From Niallia taxi (GTDB taxonomy: Bacteria; Bacillota; Bacilli; Bacillales; Cytobacillaceae): 64,000 bases of DNA. The DNA lies in contig NZ_CP102589.1 in assembly GCF_032818155.1 (NCBI RefSeq), forward strand, positions 854,001-918,000. The letters are read 5' to 3'. Numbering within the stretch: position 1 is the stretch's first letter; the number at the start of each line of letters is the position of its first letter. The notes under the pieces were generated by a model, which saw only the letters and a program-made list of their open reading frames with translations, was not told the origin of the DNA and made no database searches. This document shows, one piece after another, positions 55,445 to 64,000 of this stretch. Both the position numbers and the translations under genes were made by a program.

Positions 55445-55805
55445 AAAAGGGGCTGGGACATAAGTAAGTGAATCTGCATAAAAGTCGAACTACTTAATCA
55501 ACCAATGATTAAATAGTTCGGCTTTTCGTGGTTTTTAATTTTAATACAATGATTAGAAATCTTAGTGGAATGGAGCGAAGGACACTCGACTACTAAGGGA
55601 AATAGAGGAAAGGATGAGACCCCGCAGGCGCAGACGAGGAGGCTCAGCTTCCTCCCCGCGGAAAGCGAGTGGCTGCAGCGCAATGAAACGAACTAATTTT
55701 AAACCCATATTCTATTTAGCCACGTTCTTCATTTTTCAAATTTAGATGTAATTTCATTATTCTTGATTAGAAAGGTTGTCTTTTGTTTTGTCCCAGCCTC
55801 TTTTT
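55445..55805. repeat. Full-length dispersed repeat (MITE-like), copy 2
   Basis: Ends AAAAGGGGCTGGGACA and TGTCCCAGCCTCTTTT are inverted repeats. The interior follows copy 1 (28425-28778) closely: an inverted repeat around GAACTACTTAATCAA, then TTAGTGGAATGGAGCG, the GC-rich hairpin with a changed loop, and GCGCAATGAAACGAACTAA. It ends 8 bp before the metP stop codon. Confidence 0.78.
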
Positions 55806-55812
55806 GAAAAGC

Positions 55813-56475
55813 TTATCTTCTTCTAACTCTCCGGGCAAGATATGTGCCTAATGACTGGATGACTTGAACAATAATAATAAGAACAATTACTGTTATTACC
55901 ATAACAAAGGTATCAAATCGCTGGTACCCGTATGTTAGTGCAAGGCTGCCGATACCGCCGCCTCCAACTGTTCCGGCCATCGCTGTTGCTCCAAGGAGGC
56001 CGATTGCGGCAGTTGTTATGGAGAGGATAAGGGAACCGAATGCCTCTGGAAGCAGAAAGTACCAAATAACCTGGAAGGGAGTCGCTCCCATTGCTTCTGC
56101 TGCTTCAAGAATGCCAGGGTTTACCTCCAAGATGGAGTTCTCCACGAGTCTTGCAATATATGGAGCGATATAAATAATCAGCGGTACAATGGCTGCTTCC
56201 GTCCCAATCGTTGTTTGCACAATAAATCTTGTAAATGGGATGATGGCAATCAGCAGGATGATAAACGGCAAGGAGCGGATTATATTGATGATTGGATTAA
56301 GAATATTGTATATAAGCTTGTTTTCCAACACACCGCCCTTTCTTGTCACGACAAGAAGTATGCCAAGCGGACCGCCAATTAATGTGCCGATTAATAATGA
56401 CCAGCCAACCATATAAAGAGTTTCAATACTTGCTTGTATAAATAAGTCTGCAGTTATGTCTGTTTGAAATATCAT
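55813..56475 (-). CDS. metP: Methionine ABC transporter permease
   Basis: 220 residues with five membrane helices. The EAA loop of binding-protein-dependent permeases is present near residues 135-155 (E-A-A-E-A-M-G-A-T-P). The N-terminal Q-A-S-I-E-T-L-Y-M-V-G-W-S is typical of MetI/MetP. It forms the channel for D/L-methionine uptake with MetN. The start overlaps metN by 4 bp. A MetQ lipoprotein gene would normally follow; instead there is a repeat element. Confidence 0.9.
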   Translation of the reverse strand: MIFQTDITADLFIQASIETLYMVGWSLLIGTLIGGPLGILLVVTRKGGVLENKLIYNILNPIINIIRSLPFIILLIAIIPFTRFIVQTTIGTEAAIVPLIIYIAPYIARLVENSILEVNPGILEAAEAMGATPFQVIWYFLLPEAFGSLILSITTAAIGLLGATAMAGTVGGGGIGSLALTYGYQRFDTFVMVITVIVLIIIVQVIQSLGTYLARRVRRR

Positions 56476-57491
56476 GCAGATACCTCCTCAACTTGTATTC
56501 CTTGCTCCTTTAAATACAAACAGGCAAGTACAAGCTGTTCTTCTTCCCCAGTTAGGCTAATTGTCATCGTGCTAACAATATTTTCTTGAATTTCTACCAT
56601 ATTCGCAAACAGAATGGCAGGCTTCACCTCAAAACGATTAACAAGCTCATAAAGGAATGACTGTGTCATTTCACTTCCAAGAAACTCTAATCGAATAATC
56701 TTGCTTCCTGAGGTATGGTTGAGTTTGCCTTTCATACTTATTGGCAGGTCCTTTTGGACAATTGTTTTGACAAAGCTTCGTGTAGTCGGATGGGAGGGCT
56801 TCGAGAAAACCTGCAGAACATTCCCTTGCTCAATGATTTCTCCCTGTTCCATCACCGCAACCTTGTTACAAATTTCCTGAATGACGGCCATTTCATGAGT
56901 AATAATCATAATTGTAATATTATACTCTTGATTGATTTTTTTCAGGAGCTGAAGAATGGACATCGTCGTTTGCGGGTCCAAGGCAGAAGTTGCTTCATCA
57001 CATAATAAAACAGAAGGATTTGTCGCGAGAGCTCTTGCAATTCCGACACGTTGCTTTTGACCGCCAGATAATTCACTTGGATACGCTTTTTCTTTATCAG
57101 CAAGACCGACAAAATCAAGTAGCTCTATTACACGCTTGCGGATCTCTCCTTTTTTTCTTTTTTGCAAAATAAGGGGAATCGCAATATTATCAAACACGCT
57201 CTTCGATTCTAATAGGTGGAAATGCTGAAATACCATGCCAATTTGCTTCTTCGCTGTTCGCAGCTGTTTATCTGTTAAAGCTAGAAGGGAGTCTCCATTA
57301 ACGATGACTTCTCCTGATGTTGGTCTTTCCAGAAGATTGACTAGACGGATTAGTGTGCTTTTTCCAGCGCCGCTAAAGCCAATAACACCAAAAATGTCTC
57401 CCTTTTCTACTTTTAAGCTAATATTTTTCAATGCCTGCACCTCGGCATCTTTTTTCTTAAATGTTTTGTATATGTTTTTTAACTCAATCAT
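56472..57491 (-). CDS. metN: Methionine ABC transporter ATP-binding protein
   Basis: 339 residues from the ATG at 57491 (M-I-E-L-K-N-I-Y-K-T-F), with AAAGGATT upstream; the frame to 57533 is not family-like. Walker A is G-F-S-G-A-G-K-S-T, the signature L-S-G-G-Q-K-Q-R, and Walker B L-L-C-D-E-A-T-S-A. The C-terminal about 90 residues are the NIL regulatory domain that binds methionine and inhibits transport. No S-box riboswitch was found upstream, which is unusual for Bacillus met genes. Confidence 0.92.
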   Translation of the reverse strand: MIELKNIYKTFKKKDAEVQALKNISLKVEKGDIFGVIGFSGAGKSTLIRLVNLLERPTSGEVIVNGDSLLALTDKQLRTAKKQIGMVFQHFHLLESKSVFDNIAIPLILQKRKKGEIRKRVIELLDFVGLADKEKAYPSELSGGQKQRVGIARALATNPSVLLCDEATSALDPQTTMSILQLLKKINQEYNITIMIITHEMAVIQEICNKVAVMEQGEIIEQGNVLQVFSKPSHPTTRSFVKTIVQKDLPISMKGKLNHTSGSKIIRLEFLGSEMTQSFLYELVNRFEVKPAILFANMVEIQENIVSTMTISLTGEEEQLVLACLYLKEQGIQVEEVSA

Positions 57492-57875
57492 ATGAATCCT
57501 TTCGTTTAACGGCATTTTTATCCTGTGCTGCATTAATAATAATGAAATTGTGTTGGGAATACAATATTTTACGTCTATTTAAACGAAGGGAGGAATATGA
57601 ATATGGAGGTTGTTCTGTATAAAGAAACAACTGAGTGGTTTTTATCTTGTTAACATACAAAAAAAGTGAACAAATTTTTTCAGTTTTTGTCGATAAATTA
57701 ATAAAACTAATTGACGTGATAATATACAGATGCTAATATGTTCTTAGTTAAGAACAGTTGTTATAAAAATAATGAACAAAATATACTGCCTATTTTTTGG
57801 ATTAACCGTTCTTTATAAAGAACTTTTTAACGCAACAAAAGTTTATAAACAACAAATAAGAGAGTTGGTGATTTT
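57492..57875 (+). other. Divergent AT-rich intergenic region
   Basis: Holds the promoters of metNP (minus) and the glycosyltransferase gene (plus). No S-box, T-box or other riboswitch core was seen. A 16-18-codon frame at about 57598 (M-N-M-E-V-V-L-Y-K-E) has AAGGGAGG before it but is too short to call. Confidence 0.4.
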
Positions 57876-59405
57876 ATGACATTGTTAGTGGAAAAAGAAC
57901 AAGGAAGAATGTCGATTTTTAGTATGCCTGGTGTAAAGAAGACATATATGAAGCCGCGTATTATCGCATTAATTCCTGCACACAATGAGGAGAAATCGAT
58001 TCGGGACTGCTTAGCTGGCTTAAACGACCAGCTGCTGCCAAAAGGTGTAGAGCTTGATGTGTATGTCATTGCCGATAATTGTACAGACCGTACGGAGGAA
58101 AAGGCAATTCAAGCTGGAGAGGAATTCAATTTGAATTTAAAGGTAATAGTGACAGAGGGCAACAAGCTTCGTAAAGTAGGTGCGCTGAATTCTGGCTGGA
58201 AGCTATTATATGGAGATTTATTGGACATTTATAACACAGAGCTGACAGAATTGCAAATCGTTTATAAACATAGTGTTAAAGCAGTACTAGGGATGGATGC
58301 AGACAGCAGACTTGCTCCAAACTGTTTGAAGTATTTATGGGAAGGGCTAATGAGTGCCCGTAATATTGGCGGAGTTATGGCTAAGTACACGATGCGTATG
58401 CCAAAGAAAAAAAGCCAGCTCAGCAAAAGCGATGTATATTATGAAGAAAAAATTGCAAGTGGAGAATATGGCGGACCAATGTCAAGATGGTGGACACACC
58501 AGCAAAAGCAAGACATGGCAAGCTGGCTGCTTGATCTTCAATATCATGGCGGGAGTACTTATGTTCTTGGCGGCCAGGCAACATTGTTCAGACCTGAAGC
58601 GTTACAAGAGGTTGTTAACAACAATAAGCTGGATGGACCTTGGCAGAATGATAGTGATGTTGAGGACATGCTGCTTACATGGCAGCTTCAGAAATCCGGC
58701 TGGAAGACGCTTATAAGTCCTGAGGGAAGATGCTTTGTGGATGCAATGCGCTCTTATCATACTTTCCGAGAGCAGCGGAATAAATGGAATTCAGGTACGG
58801 TTGAATTGCTGACAAATAAGGATTTGGATGTAAAGACAAGACATAAGGGGAAGATTTGGCGAAATCAGGTTAAGCTCTTTTCAGATTTGCTGATTCGTGT
58901 GATGTTCATCGTTTTACTTGCAGTTGCTCTTGCAACAGATCAGTATTATTGGTCATGGATTTGGCTGACACCCATTGCTCTCGCATCTGTTTTAAATATT
59001 ATTTTAGCACTGAAAACACCGATGTATCGTCCGATTGACGTGATAATGGCAGGCTTGCTCATAAGTCCTGAAATGTATTTATGGGTAAACTTAATGACAT
59101 TTGGTCAAGTGTGGCTTGGTAAGCTTTCCGCAAACAAGAAAGACGGTTGGGCCAATCAATACGCTGCAGAATCAGGAAAAACACGAAGCAAACTCACACA
59201 AGGAATTTTACTTTGTTTATTGCTAGCAGCTGGAGGAGCTTATCTGTGCTACAATTACCGGGATTTCCTTACAAGTGCTACCGTGCAAGGTGCAATCGAG
59301 CCTTACTTGATGGGAGGCTGGGTCGTTCTGACTTATTTAACTATCATTAAGTCACTCATGATGGTTTATCAAGTTTGGACGCTCCGTGGCAGACATACAG
59401 CTTGA
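57876..59405 (+). CDS. Membrane glycosyltransferase family 2 (processive BcsA/IcaA-like)
   Basis: 509 residues. The GT2 core (about 27-300) shows I-A-L-I-P-A-H-N-E-E-K, I-A-D-N-C-T-D, the metal site G-M-D-A-D-S near 139, an S-D-V-E-D-M-L-L-T segment near 268 for the catalytic Asp, and R-E-Q-R-N-K-W near 305, close to the Q-x-x-R-W motif of processive synthases. At least four membrane helices follow (about 330-350, 358-378, 393-420 and 440-500). It may polymerise a surface polysaccharide. It stands alone, without an accessory operon. Confidence 0.85.
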   Translation: MTLLVEKEQGRMSIFSMPGVKKTYMKPRIIALIPAHNEEKSIRDCLAGLNDQLLPKGVELDVYVIADNCTDRTEEKAIQAGEEFNLNLKVIVTEGNKLRKVGALNSGWKLLYGDLLDIYNTELTELQIVYKHSVKAVLGMDADSRLAPNCLKYLWEGLMSARNIGGVMAKYTMRMPKKKSQLSKSDVYYEEKIASGEYGGPMSRWWTHQQKQDMASWLLDLQYHGGSTYVLGGQATLFRPEALQEVVNNNKLDGPWQNDSDVEDMLLTWQLQKSGWKTLISPEGRCFVDAMRSYHTFREQRNKWNSGTVELLTNKDLDVKTRHKGKIWRNQVKLFSDLLIRVMFIVLLAVALATDQYYWSWIWLTPIALASVLNIILALKTPMYRPIDVIMAGLLISPEMYLWVNLMTFGQVWLGKLSANKKDGWANQYAAESGKTRSKLTQGILLCLLLAAGGAYLCYNYRDFLTSATVQGAIEPYLMGGWVVLTYLTIIKSLMMVYQVWTLRGRHTA

Positions 59406-59504
59406 TTTATAGAAAACTAGAAATAAAGGCTTGTAGAAAAATAAAAAAGTTGCTGGTTTAAGCCAGACAGAGAAATGCTACAACATAAAATAGAGAATAG
59501 ATAA

Positions 59505-59534
59505 AGTGCAGCAAGCTTAGCTGTGCTTTTTTTT
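59505..59534 (+). terminator. Terminator after the glycosyltransferase
   Basis: AGTGCAGC (59505-59512) pairs with GCTGTGCT (59520-59527) using two G-T pairs, followed by a T run. Confidence 0.7.
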
Positions 59535-59628
59535 GTGGAATTATCCCTCACACAAGAGCTAACTCTGGTTTTAATGAACCAAAAAACGAGAAAGATACAA
59601 GAGAGGAACAGAATAAGGAGGGATTCAC

Positions 59629-60360
59629 ATGTGGTCTGCTGCGATGTGGGGCGGTATTTCCGGTTCGGCTGTTTTACTTGGTGCGTTGGCTGCATTGCTG
59701 CTGCCGATAAAAAGAAGAATCATTGGGTTTATTATGGCATTCGGTACAGGGGTGCTTATTGGTGCATCTACATATGAGCTGCTTGGTGATGCAGTTGAAA
59801 GCGGAGGCTTGCTGCCGACAAGCTTAGGGTTTTTAGCAGGAGCAGTCGTCTTTTTTGGTTTGGACTTGCTAGTGTCCCGCAAAGGTGCGAAGGACAGGAA
59901 AAGGTCGACAGGTGACAAAGAAGGCAATCAATCAGGTATAGCGATTTTTATTGGAACAGTCATGGATGCGATTCCTGAGTCGATTATGATTGGTGCAAGC
60001 CTAATCGGTCAAAATAGTGTGAGTGCGTTACTAGTCATAGCTATTTTTATAAGTAATATTCCAGAAGGACTTTCAAGTACAACTGGTCTATTGAAAAGCA
60101 ATTATTCAAAAAAGAAAATTCTTGTGCTGTGGATTAGTGTTCTCGTAATTTCAACAGCGTCTTCCTTCTGCGGGTATGTATTTCTTGATCATGCATCAGA
60201 GGAATTAATGGCTGCAATCGGTGCATTTGCTGGTGGAGGTATTATTGCCATGGTTGGGTCGACAATGATGCCAGAGGCGTATGAGGAAGGTGGATCAATA
60301 ACAGGTTTGATTACAGCATTGGGCCTGCTGACATCTCTTATTCTTGATTATATGTCCTAA
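59629..60360 (+). CDS. ZIP-family metal transporter
   Basis: 243 residues with about eight membrane helices. The two metal-site helices carry V-M-D-A-I-P-E-S-I-M-I-G (near 108-119) and I-S-N-I-P-E-G-L-S-S (near 140-149), the ZIP/ZupT signatures. A hydrophilic Lys-rich loop lies between helices 3 and 4. It probably imports zinc, iron or manganese, but the ion is not readable. The ATG follows AAGGAGGG at 7 nt. Confidence 0.88.
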   Translation: MWSAAMWGGISGSAVLLGALAALLLPIKRRIIGFIMAFGTGVLIGASTYELLGDAVESGGLLPTSLGFLAGAVVFFGLDLLVSRKGAKDRKRSTGDKEGNQSGIAIFIGTVMDAIPESIMIGASLIGQNSVSALLVIAIFISNIPEGLSSTTGLLKSNYSKKKILVLWISVLVISTASSFCGYVFLDHASEELMAAIGAFAGGGIIAMVGSTMMPEAYEEGGSITGLITALGLLTSLILDYMS

Positions 60361-60437
60361 GAGGATACAACACTTGTCTGCACTATTTGGTATGGTAAAA
60401 TGAAAGAAAAATTATCCATAAGGATGGTGCTTTAGTA

Positions 60438-61286
60438 ATGAAGTTAGGTTGGGTCGGTTTAGGAAATATGGGAGTGCCAATCTCTATGAACCTGTTAAAG
60501 GCAGGTTACAGTGTGACAGTATTCAACAGGACTGCATCAAAAACTGCTGAGCTAGTTGCTGCTGGCGCTGTGCAAGCAAAATCACTGGAAGAGCTTATTC
60601 AAGAAAATGATGTAATCTTCACAATGGTTTCGGATGATGAAGCAGTTAAGGATCTATACTTTTCGAATAAGCTTTTAGAAATAGCAAAGCCTGGACAAGT
60701 ATTTATTGACATGAGCACAGTTTCACCAGCTACCTCAAAGGAGATATATACAGCAGCGAAGGATAAAGGAATTGGCTTTATAGATGCTCCTGTTTCAGGC
60801 AGTGTTGCTCCTGCAAAAGAAGGAAAGCTGCTTGTGCTGGCTGGTGGCGAAGAAGAAACGTACAACAAGGTAAAGAAACTGTTTGAGCCAATAGGCAAAA
60901 TGTCGATTTACTTAGGTGAAAGCGGATCTGGCAGCAACGCCAAGCTTGCGATCAACCTGCTTCTTGGCATTACTGTTCAAGGCATTGCAGAATCAGTTCT
61001 GTTCGCAGAGCAGCAAGGTATTAAACTGGCGGACATGCTGACTATAATTAACGAAAGTGCAGTTGGAACTGCCATTTCCAAAATGAAGACACCAGCAATC
61101 CTCGAGGACGAGTATCCAGCTGCCTTTGCATTAAAGCATATGGCTAAGGACTTACGTCTTGCCAAGGAAACAGGAGAATTAAATGCAATCGGAAATTCTG
61201 CCCATCATACATATCAGGACGCCCTTGCAAGTCAGCTTGGAGACCTTGATGTAATGGCAGTAATTAAAGAGCTTCGCAGTAAATAG
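60438..61286 (+). CDS. NAD(P)-dependent beta-hydroxyacid dehydrogenase (YkwC-like)
   Basis: 282 residues. The N-terminal Rossmann motif G-W-V-G-L-G-N-M-G (residues 4-12) with F-N-R-T at 29-32 suggests NADP preference. The substrate motif D-A-P-V-S-G-S-V (116-123) and the catalytic Lys169 in G-S-N-A-K-L are intact, as in 3-hydroxyisobutyrate and glyoxylate/succinic-semialdehyde reductases. The substrate remains open. The gene is followed by its own terminator and then an RpiR regulator. Confidence 0.9.
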   Translation: MKLGWVGLGNMGVPISMNLLKAGYSVTVFNRTASKTAELVAAGAVQAKSLEELIQENDVIFTMVSDDEAVKDLYFSNKLLEIAKPGQVFIDMSTVSPATSKEIYTAAKDKGIGFIDAPVSGSVAPAKEGKLLVLAGGEEETYNKVKKLFEPIGKMSIYLGESGSGSNAKLAINLLLGITVQGIAESVLFAEQQGIKLADMLTIINESAVGTAISKMKTPAILEDEYPAAFALKHMAKDLRLAKETGELNAIGNSAHHTYQDALASQLGDLDVMAVIKELRSK

Positions 61287-61296
61287 TAAGTAAAAT

Positions 61297-61326
61297 GGAC
61301 TGTTCCTTTATTGGAGCAGTTTTTTG
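61297..61326 (+). terminator. Terminator after the dehydrogenase
   Basis: ACTGTTCC pairs with GGAGCAGT (about 61300-61320) with one G-T pair, followed by TTTTTT. Confidence 0.8.
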
Positions 61327-61438
61327 GTGTTGTTTATTAAAAGGCTTGCAATTTCCTCCTCAAAAAATCAAAATGAAACTAGTAAGGATGGCAGGGGTTC
61401 CGTCAAAGATAGATACTAATTAAGCAAGTGGTGATCAA

Positions 61439-62260
61439 ATGAAAGATATTATATTTAGGCTTTTAGATTTTATAAATAACCATAAGACAAGGGACACGAA
61501 TTACACCATCGCATTGGCATTGCTGCGGGACGTTTATAAAATCCCAGATATGAATATAAGTGCATTGGCAGACTCCTGTTTTACATCCCCTGCTGCTGTT
61601 ACGAGGTTTTGCCGAAGAATAGGTTATAAAAACTTTCAGGAGTTTAAGGATTATGCCAAAATAAGTGTGATGGATGCTGCACCAGCTTTCCAGCCTGGTC
61701 AAAAACAGGAGAAGCCAGAGCAGATTGGGGAATTGCTGCAAAAGGTTCTTTATGAAAAAATTGTCGGCTGGCTTAAGGCATCAGAAAATGTTATTGATGT
61801 GCAGAAAGTACAAGAAATCATGGAGTGTATCCATCTTGCAAATAAGGTTTCCTTTTATGGGACACAGCTATCACAGGCAATCGCACAGGATTTTCAATTC
61901 AGGCTTGTCAGATTAGGAAAATTTGTAAGCGCTTATTCGGATGTGCAAGAACAAAAGGCAGATATGGCGGATTTGGATGAATATTCTGTTGCAGTAGTTG
62001 TAAGTCCGTCAGGGCGATTTATTGCAGGTAATGAGGAGCTAATGAGGCAGCTACTAGAAAGTAGGGCGAAAGTCATCCTTATTACACATAATAGGGATGC
62101 AAACCTTTTAAATAAGGCGGACATTGTTTATTATTTAAATGGCGACAGCCATGATAAAACAGGGTTTTCCTCAGAAAGATTCTCGTTAATGTATTTTTTT
62201 GATTTTGCTATCGCTTACTATCAAGAGCTTTTTTATAATGAAGAAACAGACGGAAATTAA
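61439..62260 (+). CDS. RpiR-family transcriptional regulator
   Basis: 273 residues. An N-terminal HTH_6 domain (about 1-80) contains I-S-A-L-A-D-S-C-F-T-S-P-A-A-V-T-R-F-C-R. A C-terminal SIS sugar-phosphate-binding domain (about 105-250) contains F-Y-G-T-Q-L-S-Q and V-V-S-P-S-G-R. Such proteins respond to phosphosugars. No sugar operon is adjacent in this window, so the targets are unknown. Confidence 0.88.
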   Translation: MKDIIFRLLDFINNHKTRDTNYTIALALLRDVYKIPDMNISALADSCFTSPAAVTRFCRRIGYKNFQEFKDYAKISVMDAAPAFQPGQKQEKPEQIGELLQKVLYEKIVGWLKASENVIDVQKVQEIMECIHLANKVSFYGTQLSQAIAQDFQFRLVRLGKFVSAYSDVQEQKADMADLDEYSVAVVVSPSGRFIAGNEELMRQLLESRAKVILITHNRDANLLNKADIVYYLNGDSHDKTGFSSERFSLMYFFDFAIAYYQELFYNEETDGN

Positions 62261-62400
62261 GAATATACTAGCTGGGAAAGTGAGAGTCGTGTCTAATAAA
62301 AGGGCAAGCTCTCTTTTTTTTATTAATTTTATGGAAATTTTGGAAAATGTGATATGATAAGCAAAACTCGTTTAAAGGGTCTTGGATATTGATGAAGTAG

Positions 62401-62850
62401 GTGGTCAAAATAAAGGGAAATAAAAGGCTGATAAATGGCTTGCTGCTTGTTTCTGTATGTTTTATCTTTTACATGACGATGTTTCCAAACCGCTATTTAG
62501 GGATTGGAATTGAAGAAGGCGGCCATAATTTCATCCCTTTTTTGATGATAAAGGAAATGTTTGTGGATAGATCTGTTTTTACTTTTGTGGTCAATAATTT
62601 TGGCAATATCGCTTTGTTTATGCCATTAGGTTTTTTCCTGCCGATGGCTGTCCCGAAATTTAGACATGCCATCCTTGCTACTGTAGCCGGCTGCTGCTTA
62701 TCAGCAGTAATTGAATCAATCCAATGGTTCATGAAATACCGGTGGAGTGATGTGGATGATATTATTCTAAATACGATTGGTGCACTTGCTGGCTTCGGAA
62801 TTTATAAGGCAGTTTTAAAGGCAAAAGGTCATATTTCTATCTCGTTGTAG
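62401..62850 (+). CDS. VanZ-like membrane protein
   Basis: 149 residues with four membrane segments (about 11-27, 58-78, 85-106 and 122-140). The family features N-F-x-P-F early, then N-N-F-G-N-I-A-L-F-M-P-L-G-F and the C-terminal E-S-I-Q-W-F-M-K-Y-R-W-S-D-V-D-D-I-I-L-N-T-I-G-A are clear. VanZ proteins confer low-level teicoplanin or lipoglycopeptide tolerance by an unclear mechanism. The only GTG start lies inside the ribosome-site-like AGGTGGTC, with an in-frame ATA 9 nt downstream. Confidence 0.85.
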   Translation: MVKIKGNKRLINGLLLVSVCFIFYMTMFPNRYLGIGIEEGGHNFIPFLMIKEMFVDRSVFTFVVNNFGNIALFMPLGFFLPMAVPKFRHAILATVAGCCLSAVIESIQWFMKYRWSDVDDIILNTIGALAGFGIYKAVLKAKGHISISL

Positions 62851-62884
62851 GCAGGCTCCATATAATGGAGCCTGCCTTTTTAGT
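62850..62884 (+). terminator. Terminator after the VanZ-like gene
   Basis: GGCAGGCTCCAT and ATGGAGCCTGCC form a perfect stem followed by TTTTTAG. Confidence 0.92.
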
Positions 62885-63075
62885 GCGATATGTAATTGCA
62901 CTGCAAACTTTCTTGCAAAACATTCTATTATACTAGTGATAATCCGTTTACGATAGTACTAATATAGTGTAATATTTGCATTATATGACAAATAAAAAAC
63001 TAATTTGATAGAGAAGAACTAACATTGCACGATAAAGTAAATTCAGCATGATTATACAAAAGGGAGGGGCGCTAT

Positions 63076-64000
63076 GTGAGCAATAGCTTGATCCAGCAGT
63101 ATATGTACAAAAAGGTCAAAAAAGGCTTGTTACTTGAGGGGGAAGGATCTGATGAAGCTTTTGGCACCCCGAATCTTGATGAACAATTTATCCAAAGAAA
63201 TCTTCAGCCTCTGTTAAGTGATGAGTTGAAGAAGGAAGACGATCCTCCATCCTTCCAATTGCTCCAGCCTGAAACAGGGGAGCTTGTCATTGGACAAGCG
63301 CAGTTATTGCTTTCAGAAAGGTCAGTTTTTACCCATCAGTATATTATCCCGGCCGAGCGTAAGGAAGAGTGGTTAAGAAGTCCAGAAAAGATCTTCCAAA
63401 CGCAGTTCGCAAGCAGTTATGACGAAGGCAGAGAAATAGCTTTAGAAGAATTATCGGATATTCCACGTGAAAAAGCAGAAAATATATTCAGGAAAAAGCA
63501 GGAGTTGTTCTATAGCCTGAAAATAGATGAAAGCATCTTCAAAAAGCTGTTATATGCTTGTTTAGCAGCGGCAGAAAGCGCTAAAACCGTATATATATCG
63601 TTAGACGTACCGCTTACAGAGCAAAATAGACATGCAGTAACATTATTAGAATTGCTGTACATACATTTGCCTTATGCTGCAAGAGAGGTTTTTGGCGCTG
63701 TTTCGTTCCAGAAAGCGGCAGCAAAACAAAAAAATGTTCACCTTATGTTTGTGGAGCAAGGCAGCATCCGGTTAAGAAATCATGTATTCGAAAATCAATT
63801 TGTTTTTGATTTTACAACGAAAAGAATAAGTGGTGTGGATATGGAAGGACAGAAACATGAATACCTCGATTTTGCATATGATGCCCTGCAGACAGCTTCT
63901 AAAATGGATGATTTTTTTCTTTTTGCAGAAAGGGCGCTTAAAGGGCTGAAGCTAGATGATCAGCTGAACATCAGCTATTATGACCGCTTATGTGCCATCT
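63076..64000 (+). CDS. Large unknown protein, possibly GAP1-like N-terminal/middle region, partial
   Basis: The frame from GTG at 63076 (AGGGAGGGG about 6 nt upstream; an ATG 2 nt earlier is followed at once by TGA) is open to the right edge, 308 residues. It is soluble and has no signal peptide. Segments such as L-L-E-L-L-Y-I-H-L-P-Y-A-A-R-E-V-F-G-A-V-S-F near residue 200 recall the GAP1-N/M domains of GTPase-linked systems, from memory only. Nothing catalytic is visible. The genes downstream of the edge would decide its context. Confidence 0.6.
   Translation, partial: MSNSLIQQYMYKKVKKGLLLEGEGSDEAFGTPNLDEQFIQRNLQPLLSDELKKEDDPPSFQLLQPETGELVIGQAQLLLSERSVFTHQYIIPAERKEEWLRSPEKIFQTQFASSYDEGREIALEELSDIPREKAENIFRKKQELFYSLKIDESIFKKLLYACLAAAESAKTVYISLDVPLTEQNRHAVTLLELLYIHLPYAAREVFGAVSFQKAAAKQKNVHLMFVEQGSIRLRNHVFENQFVFDFTTKRISGVDMEGQKHEYLDFAYDALQTASKMDDFFLFAERALKGLKLDDQLNISYYDRLCAI

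Noticed and set aside
57598..57654. 16-18-codon frame with AAGGGAGG upstream
   Set aside because: Too short and without any supporting context; the ribosome-like site may be chance.
61926..61941. CRE-like TGTAAGCGCTTATT inside the RpiR gene
   Set aside because: Only the left half matches well, and it lies deep in coding sequence.

Overview
The window looks like the chromosome of a low-GC, endospore-forming Bacillaceae species. A Niallia or 'Bacillus circulans'-type organism is my inference; no marker gene here fixes the genus. Support for a Bacillus-type genome includes a GerK-type germination operon, a ComK-like protein, the RsbQ/RsbP energy-stress pair, a guanine riboswitch before xpt-pbuX, Bce- and Yvf-type antibiotic-sensing modules, and frequent TTG/GTG starts behind strong AGGAGG-type ribosome binding sites. 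I see no prophage, rRNA, tRNA or CRISPR array. The only mobile-like DNA is a family of about 355-bp repeats with terminal inverted repeats.

Layout. 1-6.9 kb: the N-terminal part of an M30-like secreted zinc protease (open at the left edge), a secreted PPC-repeat protein, a small membrane protein, a short ComK homologue, an XRE regulator and a UDG-like protein. 7.2-12.2 kb: a four-gene polysaccharide cluster (GT2, pyruvyl transferase, flippase, GT2). 12.5-13.9 kb: a secreted protein of unknown role with a small membrane partner. 14.3-17.7 kb: an amino-acid permease with a structured leader and a PAS histidine kinase. 17.7-22.3 kb: a complete bceRS-bceAB module with a 24-bp palindromic operator. 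22.4-28.4 kb: a soluble chemoreceptor, YwbE, YvbH, RsbQ-RsbP and an MFS exporter. 28.4-36.7 kb: one repeat element and two further two-component/ABC-2 modules, the second arranged like yvfRSTU. 37.2-42.3 kb: a 1,700-residue cell-wall glucosaminidase carrying ten PA14 units in a strict A-B alternation. 42.5-46.2 kb: purine salvage and nucleoside uptake. 46.4-54.8 kb: M42 peptidase, minor sigma factor, UDP-glucose dehydrogenase, gerKA-KC-KB and a VOC protein. 54.9-64 kb: a Pro/Gly-rich protein, a second repeat element, metNP without metQ, a membrane glycosyltransferase, a ZIP transporter, a YkwC-like dehydrogenase, an RpiR regulator, a VanZ-like protein and the start of a gene that runs off the right edge.

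How the parts relate. Three separate sensor/transporter modules lie within 19 kb, and each has a recognisable candidate operator, so this stretch reads as an envelope-stress region. Two tiny unlinked genes (6755-6883 and 17532-17669) share an almost identical promoter and leader, which suggests one regulon. The repeat elements sit exactly between genes and probably act as terminators; the second directly abuts metP where metQ would be expected. Three genes have their only GTG start buried inside the Shine-Dalgarno sequence, with an ATT, ATC or ATA codon at normal spacing downstream.
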